DNA from: JAGOSA01 sp039795715
GTDB taxonomy: Bacteria; Patescibacteriota; Minisyncoccia; Phycocordibacterales; UBA9973
Assembly (NCBI GenBank): GCA_039795715.1
Contig: JBDKLD010000043.1
Span: 1-16,131, forward strand
Length of the DNA stretch: 16,131 bases
Direction: 5' to 3'
Of the stretch, positions 6,322 to 13,405 are shown piece by piece. Made by a program: the position numbers and the translations under genes. A model generated the notes under the pieces. That model worked only from the letters and a program-made list of their open reading frames with translations. It made no database searches and was not told where the DNA came from. How positions within the stretch are numbered: the first letter of the stretch is position 1; every line of letters begins with the position of its first letter.

Positions 6322-7134
6322 ATGAAGTACATGTCACGCAAGCTCATTTTAGTTTTGATTTTTTCTTTTATTCTTCCACTCACCGTTTTTGCAGACGTCA
6401 GCACGGGTTTTGTTGAGCAATCAGTTTGGTTTTCCAATGAGCCAGATAAAGTAGGGGAAACAATACTCATTTCGACTCTGGTAAATAACCAAAGCGACAA
6501 AGCAATTTTTGGCACAGTGGCTTTCTACGACGAACAATCATTGCTCGGCAAAAAGACTGTGACAGTAGAAGTGCATTCCGCAAAAGTGGTTTCGATTAGT
6601 TGGAAAGTGACCAAGGGCAACCATTCGATCTTGGCAAAATTTGAAGATCCAAAGATATCAAACAGCGAAGGTCAATCAGTAGTTGTTTCAAACGCAATTA
6701 CTGCACCACAAGTTTTTGAAGTCATAGCTCCAGCTCCAACACCTATAACAACAGAGACAAAAGCAGAATCGACAGTGTCTGACAAAAACAAAACTGAAAG
6801 CGATGTTAGTAAAACTGTCGATGCCGCAAAAGATGCCGCTGAAACAACGTTTGAAAAACTCGACGATTTTCGCGAGACAACTTCTCTTGCACTAGCAAGC
6901 AAGGCAGTTGTTGCTGCTGATCAAATAGCGCAAATTAAAAATGATGCCGTCAAAGGTAAAATACTAGGCGCTTCGACAACGAAAGATTCGATTTTGAAGA
7001 CTCCTTTTGCCTATCTTAAAATGTTTTTCTATAAGCTTGCCCACTTCATTTTTAGTCACAAATACGTATTCTACGGCCTTATTATCCTTATTATTGTTCT
7101 CTTTTTCCGTTACCTCATCCGCGCGCCGAGATAA
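6322..7134 (+). CDS. Secreted, C-terminally membrane-anchored protein, function unknown
   Basis: 270 residues. An N-terminal signal peptide (MKYMSRKLILVLIFSFILPL, then TVFA) is followed by a compact beta-rich region of about 95 residues that looks Ig-like or CARDB-like (for example ETILISTLVNNQSDKAIFGT and VTKGNHSILAKF). Then comes a Pro/Thr/Ala and Lys-rich linker with a predicted helical or coiled stretch (VSKTVDAAKDAAETTFEKL). A single C-terminal membrane helix (VFYGLIILIIVLFFRYLI) ends in the short basic tail RAPR. The protein would sit outside the cytoplasmic membrane with a short cytosolic tail. I do not recognise a named family. It lies 35 nt before the MreD-like gene and PBP2, so a link to envelope growth is possible but unproven. 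Confidence 0.85.
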   Translation: MKYMSRKLILVLIFSFILPLTVFADVSTGFVEQSVWFSNEPDKVGETILISTLVNNQSDKAIFGTVAFYDEQSLLGKKTVTVEVHSAKVVSISWKVTKGNHSILAKFEDPKISNSEGQSVVVSNAITAPQVFEVIAPAPTPITTETKAESTVSDKNKTESDVSKTVDAAKDAAETTFEKLDDFRETTSLALASKAVVAADQIAQIKNDAVKGKILGASTTKDSILKTPFAYLKMFFYKLAHFIFSHKYVFYGLIILIIVLFFRYLIRAPR

Positions 7135-7157
7135 TCGCCTTTTTTCCTCCCAACGAG

Positions 7158-7163
7158 TATACT
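7158..7163 (+). promoter_or_regulatory. -10 element of the mreD-like/mrdA pair
   Basis: TATACT lies exactly 6 nt before the ATG at 7170, in the 35-nt gap after the previous stop. No convincing -35 accompanies it. It would drive the two overlapping genes as a leaderless transcript. Confidence 0.4.
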
Positions 7164-7169
7164 TCCTCT

Positions 7170-7430
7170 ATGCGAGGCAGAATTTTATTTGGCATAGCAA
7201 TACTTTTACTCGGTTTTCTCTTACCTTGGTGGGTAGCTTTTGTCCTGTTTTTCATAGGTAGCTTCCTCTATGCGCCATGGTTTGAGCTCCTTGTCATCGG
7301 CATTTTTTATGACTTGGTTTTTGGTATTGCGCGTGAATCATTCAGCAATTTCCAATTTACTTACACAGCCGTGGCAGTTTTAGCGATTACACTTATGTAT
7401 ATTATCAAGAAAAAAATTATCAACGTATGA
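7170..7430 (+). CDS. Small membrane protein at the MreD position
   Basis: 86 residues, almost entirely hydrophobic, with about three predicted membrane segments: around LFGIAILLLGFLLPWWVAFV, FELLVIGIFYDLVFGI and YTAVAVLAITLMYII. It ends in a basic tail (KKKIINV). Its TGA stop overlaps the ATG of the PBP2 gene (ATGA), so the two are translationally coupled. In mre operons the gene directly upstream of mrdA is normally mreD, and the segment FYDLVFG resembles the conserved D-x-x-x-G region of MreD. At 86 residues it is about half the usual MreD length. MreD-like is therefore an inference from position and topology. It may be a minimal or degenerate version, or an unrelated small membrane partner of PBP2. 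Confidence 0.75.
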   Translation: MRGRILFGIAILLLGFLLPWWVAFVLFFIGSFLYAPWFELLVIGIFYDLVFGIARESFSNFQFTYTAVAVLAITLMYIIKKKIINV

Positions 7431-9124
7431 TGTTCAACCGCAAAAGGCGAAAAGGTTTTCTTCATGAAATCAATCCTGATGAGATTCTTCTCGATGCCCG
7501 AAATTCACCTAAGTTCAACTCGCAACAATTTGAAGGACGTCTTGAAAAACCGATCGCCAAAAGGTCTATTTTTATTTTAGGACTTGCCGGTATACTCGTT
7601 GTCACTGTAATTGTTTCAAAGCTTTGGTCTCTGCAAATTGTACAGGGCGCATACTTTAGAGAGCGTAGTGAAAATATTAGTTTCAATACCAGCCCTTTTT
7701 TTGCAGATCGAGGTGTTGTCTATGATCGCAACGACAAAGAGCTCATTTGGAATGTGCCGTCACCAGAAAACGAAACTTTTTCAAGGCGAGCCTACATTGC
7801 CGAGCCGGGATTTTCACACTTGCTCGGCTATGTGAATTATCCGACCAAAGATTCTTCGGGTGTTTTTTGGTCAACAGAATTTATTGGCAAAGATGGTTTG
7901 GAAAAGCAGTATAATGATCGACTCAAAGGTGTCAACGGTGTTGAGCTCATAGAAGTAGATGTCAAAGGCGAAGTGCATTCAAAGAACATTTCAAAACAAC
8001 CGATACCAGGTGAAAATCTTCACACCACTATTGATGCAGGAGTGCAAGCAGCGCTCAATAGGTCGCTTTCCGATTTGTTGCATACTGGAGGCTACACAGG
8101 GGGCTCTGGTGTCATACTCGATATTCGAAATGGTGAAATTCTTGCCATCACCAATGCTCCTGAATATGATTCCAATATTCTCTCTGATGGTGATGATGTG
8201 GAAAAAATAAAAGGCTACACAACAGATACTCGTAGGGTCTATCTCAATCGAGCGATTTCCGGATTGTACACTCCGGGTTCGATCGTCAAGCCATTTGTGG
8301 CGATAGGTGCGCTTACGGAAGGTATCATTACTCCTGAGAAGAAAATTCTTTCGACCGGTTCGATTTCGTTGCCCAATCCATACAATCAAAAACTAACGAG
8401 CGTCTTCAAAGACTGGAAGGCGCATGGCTACGTTGATATGAGAACAGCGATTGCTGTTTCGTCTGACGTATATTTTTATGAAGTTGGAGGTGGCTACAAA
8501 GATCAAAAGGGTATCGGCATCGCGGGGATAGACAAGTACAATAAACTCTTTGGCGTTGGTGGTGATAAAACTGGCATTGATCTAGCGGGAGAAATCGGTG
8601 GCAATATTCCAACCCCTGAATGGAAGCTAAAAGTGTTCAAAGGTGATCCGTGGCGCGTTGGTGATACGTACCATACTGCAATCGGCCAATACGGTTTCCA
8701 GGTGACACCGATACAAATGGCGAGAGCTGTTGCGGCTATTGCAAATGGTGGCCAGCTTGTTACTCCACACTTGCTCCTCTCTGATACTGCTGGAGCAAAA
8801 ACAACTGCCATACCGCAAGACATTTCTCCAGAAACTTTTCAAATTGTTCGCGAAGGAATGCGACAAGTTGTCACTGGTGGCACAACACAAGCCGTCAATT
8901 TCCCATACCTCAAAATGGCTGCCAAGTCCGGCACTGCTCAGCTTGGCGCCAATAAAGACCGTGTGAATTCATGGATCATTGGTTTTTTCCCATATGACAA
9001 TCCAAAGTACGCATTCGCCGTCCTCGCAGAGTCAGCGCCGAATAATAGCGCTCCTGGAGCAGTCTATGCTCTACGAGACACAATAGACTGGATGCATATC
9101 AACACACCTCAATACTTTGAGTAG
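7427..9124 (+). CDS. mrdA: Class B penicillin-binding protein, PBP2 type (transpeptidase)
   Basis: 565 residues with a basic cytoplasmic N-terminus, one membrane helix (about 46-66), a PBP dimerisation domain with FFADRGVVYDRN (91-102), and a C-terminal transpeptidase domain. The active-site motifs are visible: SIVK with the catalytic Ser285 and Lys288 (in YTPGSIVKPF), the second motif SSD at 345-347 in the PBP2-like context SSDVYFYEVG, and KSGT at 500-503. It cross-links peptidoglycan on the outer face of the membrane during cell elongation. The SxD second motif and the MreD-like neighbour favour PBP2 over FtsI, and a distinct FtsI is present at 11679. ATG 7427 overlaps the previous stop; a second ATG at 7430 is equally possible. 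No rodA is adjacent in this window. Confidence 0.9.
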   Translation: MMFNRKRRKGFLHEINPDEILLDARNSPKFNSQQFEGRLEKPIAKRSIFILGLAGILVVTVIVSKLWSLQIVQGAYFRERSENISFNTSPFFADRGVVYDRNDKELIWNVPSPENETFSRRAYIAEPGFSHLLGYVNYPTKDSSGVFWSTEFIGKDGLEKQYNDRLKGVNGVELIEVDVKGEVHSKNISKQPIPGENLHTTIDAGVQAALNRSLSDLLHTGGYTGGSGVILDIRNGEILAITNAPEYDSNILSDGDDVEKIKGYTTDTRRVYLNRAISGLYTPGSIVKPFVAIGALTEGIITPEKKILSTGSISLPNPYNQKLTSVFKDWKAHGYVDMRTAIAVSSDVYFYEVGGGYKDQKGIGIAGIDKYNKLFGVGGDKTGIDLAGEIGGNIPTPEWKLKVFKGDPWRVGDTYHTAIGQYGFQVTPIQMARAVAAIANGGQLVTPHLLLSDTAGAKTTAIPQDISPETFQIVREGMRQVVTGGTTQAVNFPYLKMAAKSGTAQLGANKDRVNSWIIGFFPYDNPKYAFAVLAESAPNNSAPGAVYALRDTIDWMHINTPQYFE

Positions 9125-9144
9125 ATTGCGCCTCGCTCGTTCGG

Positions 9145-9173
9145 TTGACATAATATAGGCTGGAACCTATTAT
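9145..9173 (+). promoter_or_regulatory. Strong greA promoter
   Basis: A perfect -35 TTGACA (9145-9150), a 17-nt spacer, and -10 TATTAT (9168-9173). The ATG is 11 nt after the -10, leaving a leader of only about 4-5 nt. The short palindrome ATAGG-N6-CCTAT (9155-9159 and 9166-9170) lies in the spacer and overlaps the -10. This is the best promoter match in the window. Confidence 0.8.
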
Positions 9174-9184
9174 TCACAGGTTAT

Positions 9185-9643
9185 ATGGCAGATTATATAA
9201 GCAAAGAAAAGAAAATAGCTCTCGAAGCTGAGCTCAAGGAGCTCCAAACCGTCAAGCGCAAAGAAGTGCTTGAGGCTCTTGAATATGCAAAGTCACTTGG
9301 TGATCTTTCGGAAAATGCAGAGTATCACGAAGCTCGCAATGCCCAGAGAAAGTTACAAACTCGTATCGAAGAGATTGAAAGTGTTTTGAAGTATTCTACT
9401 GTGACAGAAAAGCGAGCAGGCAACCTTGTCGATATTGGCACGACAGTTACGATCAAGAAAGTTTCTGACAAATCCGAAAGAGAATACACAATTGTTGGTT
9501 CAGAAGAAACCGATATGGCTACTGGTAAAATTTCTCACAAGTCACCACTCGGCTCAGCGCTCATGGGTGGAAAAGTCGGGGAGACAATCTCTTTCGATAC
9601 TCCGGGAGGAAAAACTGAATACGAAATCCTAGCGATTTCCTAG
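9185..9643 (+). CDS. greA: Transcription elongation factor GreA
   Basis: 152 residues, close to the usual 158. GreA binds in the secondary channel of RNA polymerase and stimulates cleavage of backtracked RNA. The N-terminal coiled-coil hairpin spans about 4-75; its tip GDLSENAEYHEA (39-50) carries the acidic residues Asp40 and Glu43 that reach the active site. The C-terminal FKBP-like domain follows (VDIGTTVTIKKV, then SPLGSALMGGKVGE and the final DTPGGKTEYEIL). It is transcribed alone from a near-consensus promoter and ends at a hairpin terminator 13 nt after the stop. The gene on the far side of that terminator is convergent. Confidence 0.97.
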   Translation: MADYISKEKKIALEAELKELQTVKRKEVLEALEYAKSLGDLSENAEYHEARNAQRKLQTRIEEIESVLKYSTVTEKRAGNLVDIGTTVTIKKVSDKSEREYTIVGSEETDMATGKISHKSPLGSALMGGKVGETISFDTPGGKTEYEILAIS

Positions 9644-9655
9644 TTTGAAAGTAAA

Positions 9656-9684
9656 AAACGACTCAAGTGAGTCGTTTATTTTTT
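9656..9684. terminator. Bidirectional terminator between greA and the small convergent gene
   Basis: A perfect 9-bp stem AAACGACTC (9656-9664) / GAGTCGTTT (9669-9677) encloses the tetraloop AAGT. On the plus strand a T-run follows to 9684, and on the minus strand a run of six T follows (plus-strand A9653-9658). The stop of the convergent small gene is 5 nt beyond the plus-strand T-run. Confidence 0.9.
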
Positions 9685-9688
9685 GCCG

Positions 9689-9862
9689 CTATTCAAATAG
9701 AGTATTTTCTCCGTCCGGATTTGCCGGGCCATTGTGTGACCTTGGTGGAACATAAGATTTAAAAACAGTAACGCCGTCTTCCTCTTCTGTTTCGTTGGGG
9801 TTAAAGAATTTTGCAAGTCTTTCTAAGACTTCATTTTTTTCTTGAGTAGAGTTTACTTCCAT
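9689..9862 (-). CDS. Small acidic protein, 57 residues, unknown function
   Basis: Short gene from ATG 9862-9860 to TAG at 9691-9689. It begins MEVNSTQEKNEVLERLAKFF and continues with NPNETEEEDGVTVFKSYVPP, a Pro/Asn/Gly-rich part and the end ENTLFE. The N-terminal part looks like a short amphipathic helix; the rest is probably unstructured, with no membrane segment or cysteine. Support for a real gene: a TAGACA-17-TATTTT promoter upstream, a shared bidirectional terminator immediately downstream with a T-run on this strand, sensible amino-acid composition, and a gap that would otherwise be empty. I do not recognise the family. It is divergent from mraZ, with the MraZ boxes lying between, so it could share that regulation. 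Confidence 0.65.
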   Translation of the reverse strand: MEVNSTQEKNEVLERLAKFFNPNETEEEDGVTVFKSYVPPRSHNGPANPDGENTLFE

Positions 9863-9890
9863 ATTTTCGTGTTTAAAGAATCTAGCCTAT

Positions 9891-9919
9891 AAAATAACAT
9901 TATTTTCGCACATTGTCTA
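9891..9919 (-). promoter_or_regulatory. Promoter of the small minus-strand gene
   Basis: On the minus strand TAGACA (9919-9914), a 17-nt spacer and TATTTT (9896-9891) lie about 28 nt before the ATG at 9862. This is a good match to a housekeeping promoter. Confidence 0.5.
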
Positions 9920-9941
9920 GGGCGTTATCCCCACTATTTAT

Positions 9942-9971
9942 TTTACACAGTGGCACAAAGTGGAGTAAAAT
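9942..9971 (+). promoter_or_regulatory. mraZ/dcw promoter overlapped by MraZ boxes
   Basis: TTTACA (9942-9947), an 18-nt spacer and TAAAAT (9966-9971). TGG boxes 1 and 2 fall inside the spacer and boxes 3 and 4 just after the predicted start (about 9978). That would leave a 5' leader of about 75 nt before mraZ. The layout suits repression by MraZ of its own operon. Confidence 0.5.
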
Positions 9972-9995
9972 ATCTGTAAGTGGGATAAAGTGGGC
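9951..9995 (+). promoter_or_regulatory. Array of four phased MraZ boxes
   Basis: TGG cores at 9951, 9961, 9981 and 9991, three of them preceded by AAG and the first by CAG. The starts are multiples of 10 bp apart, with the 9971 position skipped. MraZ is known to bind direct repeats with a TGGG core in 10-bp register in E. coli and AAAGTG-type repeats in Mycoplasma; boxes 2 and 4 read AAAGTGG and boxes 3 and 4 contain TGGG. A further inverted copy (AGTGG on the minus strand, 9935-9931) lies upstream. Confidence 0.8.
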
Positions 9996-10053
9996 TGGTG
10001 AAGTAAGTGATCATCAGCCAGGTTTTCGGGGGTAATAACCAATTTTTCAAATC

Positions 10054-10488
10054 ATGCTTATCGGTGAATACACACATACCCTAGATGACAAAAACCGCAT
10101 CTCACTGCCTTCCAAATTTCGGAAGGTGATGGGGAAGACGGTTGTCGTTACCCCAGGCCTCGATGGCTGTCTCTTTCTCTTTACTGAATCAGAGTGGAAG
10201 AATATTGCGGGAAAACTTTCTGAAGCATCACTACTCACCTCAGATAACCGCAGTTTCAACCGCTACATGTTCGGTGGAGCAACTGACACACCAGTCGATA
10301 CGGCAGGACGCATTTTGATCCCAGACTTTTTGAAGGATCGTGCGAAGCTGTCGGAGAAAGTAGTTTTGGTCGGAGTATCTAGTCGTGTCGAAATCTGGAG
10401 CGAATCTGCTTGGAAAAAGATGAAGCAAGTATTCGAAAAAGAAGCCGACACATTGGCTGAGAAACTCGGTGAGGTCGGAGTGCTCTAA
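10054..10488 (+). CDS. mraZ: Transcriptional regulator MraZ
   Basis: 144 residues, the usual length. It has two tandem SpoVT/AbrB-like (MraZ) domains, each with the DxxxR signature: DDKNRISLPSKFR near the start and DTAGRILIPDFL in the second half. MraZ forms a ring-shaped oligomer that binds phased repeats upstream of its own gene and controls the division and cell-wall (dcw) cluster. Here it is the first gene of a dcw operon and is preceded by four phased TGG boxes overlapping the promoter, so autoregulation is strongly suggested. rsmH starts 2 nt after its stop. Confidence 0.96.
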   Translation: MLIGEYTHTLDDKNRISLPSKFRKVMGKTVVVTPGLDGCLFLFTESEWKNIAGKLSEASLLTSDNRSFNRYMFGGATDTPVDTAGRILIPDFLKDRAKLSEKVVLVGVSSRVEIWSESAWKKMKQVFEKEADTLAEKLGEVGVL

Positions 10489-10490
10489 TT

Positions 10491-11381
10491 ATGGAACACG
10501 TCACCGTACTTCTAGAGGAATCAGTCGAAGGGCTAGCCATCAAAGAAGGCGGGACGTATGTTGATGGAACGTTTGGCAGAGGCGGACATAGTAAAGCCAT
10601 TCTTTCCTCAGCTCCCGATCTCATGCTCGTGGCATTCGACAAAGATGAGACGGCGCTCGAACGAGGTAGGAAAGAACTTGCGGAAAAGCATGAGGGGAAA
10701 ATTATCCTCATACACGAAACATTTTCTAAGATTGCCGACGTTCTCAAGACGCTCGATATTCCAGAGGTAGACGGCATCATGCTTGATCTCGGTTTCTCAA
10801 GTGATCAACTCGAAGATGGTAGAGGGCTGACATTTCAGAAAGACGAACCACTACTTATGTTCCTCGGCACTGGCGATAAGTCTCCCGAAGAAAATGCCAT
10901 GGACGTGGTCAACAGACTTTCTGCTGAAGACCTTGAGTACATTTTGAAGGAGTATGGCGAAGAGAAGCACGCTGGACTGATTGCAAAGGCAATAGTTACC
11001 GAACGCAGACTCGACGTCATTACGACAACAGGCAGACTCGTGAGAATCATCGAAGATGCAGTTGGTGGCTGGTACAAGAAAGAGAAAATCCACCCAGCAA
11101 CTCGAACATTTCAAGCGCTACGTATTTACGTCAACGACGAACTAGGTGAACTCAGCAAAGCTCTCGACCAAGGATTCGGCATGTTGGCAAAAAAAGGAAG
11201 ATTTGTAGTCATCTCTTTTCATAGTCTAGAAGACATGATAGTCAAGAATTTTTTTAAAGAAAAAGGAACAGCCAAGTTAGGAAAAATTATTACCAAAAAG
11301 CCCATTACTCCAACAGATGAAGAAGTCTCCCGAAACCGTCGATCGCGGAGCGCTAAATTGAGAATACTAGAAAAAATATGA
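10491..11381 (+). CDS. rsmH: 16S rRNA (cytosine-1402-N4)-methyltransferase RsmH
   Basis: 296 residues, close to the usual 310. It transfers a methyl group from S-adenosylmethionine to N4 of C1402 in the ribosomal P-site. The N-terminal motif HVTVLLEESVEGL and the SAM-binding loop DGTFGRGGHS (25-34) are standard, as are MLDLGFSSDQLED and the C-terminal part TFQALRIYVNDELGEL and FVVISFHSLED. The family insert between the two halves (VNRLSAEDLEYILKEYGEE) is present. The gene sits between mraZ (2-nt gap) and the ftsL-like gene, whose ATG overlaps its TGA, in the classical dcw order. Confidence 0.97.
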   Translation: MEHVTVLLEESVEGLAIKEGGTYVDGTFGRGGHSKAILSSAPDLMLVAFDKDETALERGRKELAEKHEGKIILIHETFSKIADVLKTLDIPEVDGIMLDLGFSSDQLEDGRGLTFQKDEPLLMFLGTGDKSPEENAMDVVNRLSAEDLEYILKEYGEEKHAGLIAKAIVTERRLDVITTTGRLVRIIEDAVGGWYKKEKIHPATRTFQALRIYVNDELGELSKALDQGFGMLAKKGRFVVISFHSLEDMIVKNFFKEKGTAKLGKIITKKPITPTDEEVSRNRRSRSAKLRILEKI

Positions 11382-11689
11382 AAACCCACACCCTCACAAT
11401 GACAAATAATTTCGTGGAGAAAAGAATTGCTAAAATTATTCTTTGGGCAATGGCGTTTTTCATTGCTCTCTATGCTATTTTTGTGGCAATGGCAACATTT
11501 TCTGTTGTTCGTCGCATCACAGCCGAAACAAAAACCAAGCAAATGGTTGCAGAAATAAATAATCTCGAACTTGCTTATTTGGAGCAGTCAGAATCACTTG
11601 ATATGATATACGCTACGACACTCGGTTTCCATGACGTAGCTTCGACTACATTTGCAGTTACACCGAGCGTTGCGCTCAATGTCCGTTAA
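11378..11689 (+). CDS. ftsL: FtsL-like small division protein
   Basis: 103 residues with a short cytoplasmic N-terminus, one membrane helix (about 20-42, IILWAMAFFIALYAIFVAMA) and a following helical stretch, TAETKTKQMVAEINNLELAY, that looks like a short coiled coil. This is the FtsL/DivIC bitopic plan. There is little sequence identity to anchor the name, but the position between rsmH and ftsI is the conserved place of ftsL. Its ATG overlaps the rsmH TGA (ATGA), and its end overlaps the ftsI start by 11 nt, so it is translationally coupled on both sides. A second in-frame ATG at 11399 would remove only seven residues. The outer domain after the coil is short. FtsL recruits and activates FtsWI at the septum. 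Confidence 0.75.
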   Translation: MKTHTLTMTNNFVEKRIAKIILWAMAFFIALYAIFVAMATFSVVRRITAETKTKQMVAEINNLELAYLEQSESLDMIYATTLGFHDVASTTFAVTPSVALNVR

Positions 11690-13397
11690 CGCAATTAACA
11701 ATTCAAAACCACGCATTCTAGTCCTCACAGTTTTTATTGGGCTCGTTGCTCTGTTTGTTGTTGTAAGGCTTTTTAATATACAAGTAGTCCACGGCAAAGC
11801 TTTTCGAAGTGAAGCTGACAAAAATTATTCGGTTACTCGCTCAGGAACCATCGATAGAGGTTCTATATTTTTTACAAAAAAGAATGGACAGCATATTTCT
11901 GCTGCATCGCAAATTAGCGGTTTCAAACTTACCCTTGTGCCGGATGAAATTACTGATGCAGAGTCAGTGTATTCGGCTGTGAACGCTATTGCTTTGCTTG
12001 ACCACGATGAATTTATCTTGAAAGCTAGCAAAAAAGGTGATCCCCATGAAGAATTGAGCATGCACCTCTCGCGAGAAATGGCTGACGAGATTACAAAATT
12101 AAAATTACCAGGCATAAAAATCGCTCAAGACAAATGGCGCGTCTATCCAGCAAATACGCTTGCTTCGCAAACCATTGGATTTGTAGCGTACAAGGGTGAT
12201 GATCTCTCTGGACGTTACGGGCTTGAGCGTTTCTACAACACAACACTCGAACGTTCACAAAATGGTCAGTATGTAAACTTTTTCGCAGAAATATTCTCAA
12301 ATATAAAAAGTAGTTTTGAAAATACTGGGAAGCAGGGTGATCTTGTGACGACGATAGAGCCTTCAGTACAGAGTGAGCTTGAAAATCAGCTTTCAATTGC
12401 GGTAAAAAAGTGGGGCGCTGAAATGGCTGGTGGAATAATCATGGATCCTCGAACAGGTGAAATACTTGCCATGGGCAAGTCGCCGTCATTTGACCTCAAT
12501 AACTTCAAGGTTGTCGAGAATCCACGTGAATTCAGCAATCCATTTGTGGAAAATATCTATGAATTTGGTTCGGTAATCAAACCTCTCGTCATGGGTGCTG
12601 CAATAGATGCAAAGGTTGTCACCCCTGAGACATCGTATTTTGATAAAGGCTTTGTGATTGTCAAAGATCGCACAATCAATAACTTTGACCACAAAGGTCG
12701 TGGCACGGCAACTATGCAAATCGTACTAAATCAGTCGCTCAATACCGGCATGGTTTTTGTCGAACAGAAAATGGGCAAAGAACTTTTCAAAAAGTACATG
12801 CTCGACTACAAAATCAATCAGAAAACTGGCATTGATTTACCCAATGAGACGCAAGGTCTCGCGAGTAATATCGAGCGAGGCAATGAAGTAGAATTCGCCA
12901 ATGCTGCCTTCGGGCAGGGAATTGCGCTCACTCCTGTCGGGGCCGTGAGGGCTTTTTCCGCACTCGCCAACGACGGCAAAATGGTGACACCTCACCTAGC
13001 TTCCAAAATTATTCTTTCAAGTGGCATAGTAGAAAAAATTCCTGTAGCGGAACAACCGCAAGTTTTGTCGCCAGAAAGTACAACAACACTTACCAACATG
13101 CTTGTCCATGTTGTCGACGACGCCATGGGCGGAGGCATCCACAAAATGGAAAGATACTCAATTGCCGCAAAAACTGGTACTGCACAAATTGCCAAAGAGA
13201 GCGGAGGGGGATACTATGATAATAAGTTCCTGCACTCGTTCTTCGGTTACTTTCCAGCATCCAATCCGAAATTCCTTGTCTTCCTGTTTTTGCGAGATCC
13301 AAAAGGTGTTGACTTTGCTTCGCAGACACTCGTCGATCCGTTTTTTGCCACCGCCAAGTTTTTACTCAACTATTACAATGTCCCACCAGACAGATAA
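11679..13397 (+). CDS. ftsI: Class B penicillin-binding protein, FtsI (PBP3) type
   Basis: 572 residues from ATG 11679 (MSVNAINNSK), which overlaps the ftsL-like gene by 11 nt. An upstream in-frame TTG at 11652 is possible but less likely. One membrane helix lies at about 12-30 (RILVLTVFIGLVALFVVV), then the dimerisation domain with GTIDRGSIFF (56-65), then the transpeptidase domain. Catalytic motifs are SVIK (Ser298, Lys301) in YEFGSVIKPL, SLN (353-355) in NQSLNTGMVF, and KTGT (498-501). The SxN second motif contrasts with SxD in the PBP2-type protein at 7427. It makes septal peptidoglycan cross-links, normally with FtsW and FtsL. The dcw position supports FtsI over other class B PBPs. No PASTA domain is present. 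Confidence 0.93.
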   Translation: MSVNAINNSKPRILVLTVFIGLVALFVVVRLFNIQVVHGKAFRSEADKNYSVTRSGTIDRGSIFFTKKNGQHISAASQISGFKLTLVPDEITDAESVYSAVNAIALLDHDEFILKASKKGDPHEELSMHLSREMADEITKLKLPGIKIAQDKWRVYPANTLASQTIGFVAYKGDDLSGRYGLERFYNTTLERSQNGQYVNFFAEIFSNIKSSFENTGKQGDLVTTIEPSVQSELENQLSIAVKKWGAEMAGGIIMDPRTGEILAMGKSPSFDLNNFKVVENPREFSNPFVENIYEFGSVIKPLVMGAAIDAKVVTPETSYFDKGFVIVKDRTINNFDHKGRGTATMQIVLNQSLNTGMVFVEQKMGKELFKKYMLDYKINQKTGIDLPNETQGLASNIERGNEVEFANAAFGQGIALTPVGAVRAFSALANDGKMVTPHLASKIILSSGIVEKIPVAEQPQVLSPESTTTLTNMLVHVVDDAMGGGIHKMERYSIAAKTGTAQIAKESGGGYYDNKFLHSFFGYFPASNPKFLVFLFLRDPKGVDFASQTLVDPFFATAKFLLNYYNVPPDR

Positions 13398-13405
13398 TAT
13401 TGCCA

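Noticed and set aside
10379..10780. 133-residue Ser-rich minus-strand open frame over mraZ and rsmH
   Set aside because: Both overlapped genes are unmistakable on the plus strand; this is a shadow frame.
11652..11678. Upstream TTG start for ftsI
   Set aside because: It would deepen the overlap with the ftsL-like gene to 38 nt; ATG 11679 gives a normal cytoplasmic tail before the membrane helix.
13395..13400. TAATAT 5 nt before the murF ATG as an internal promoter
   Set aside because: It overlaps the ftsI stop codon, has no supporting -35 that I could find, and the genes are in a tight operon; too weak to annotate.
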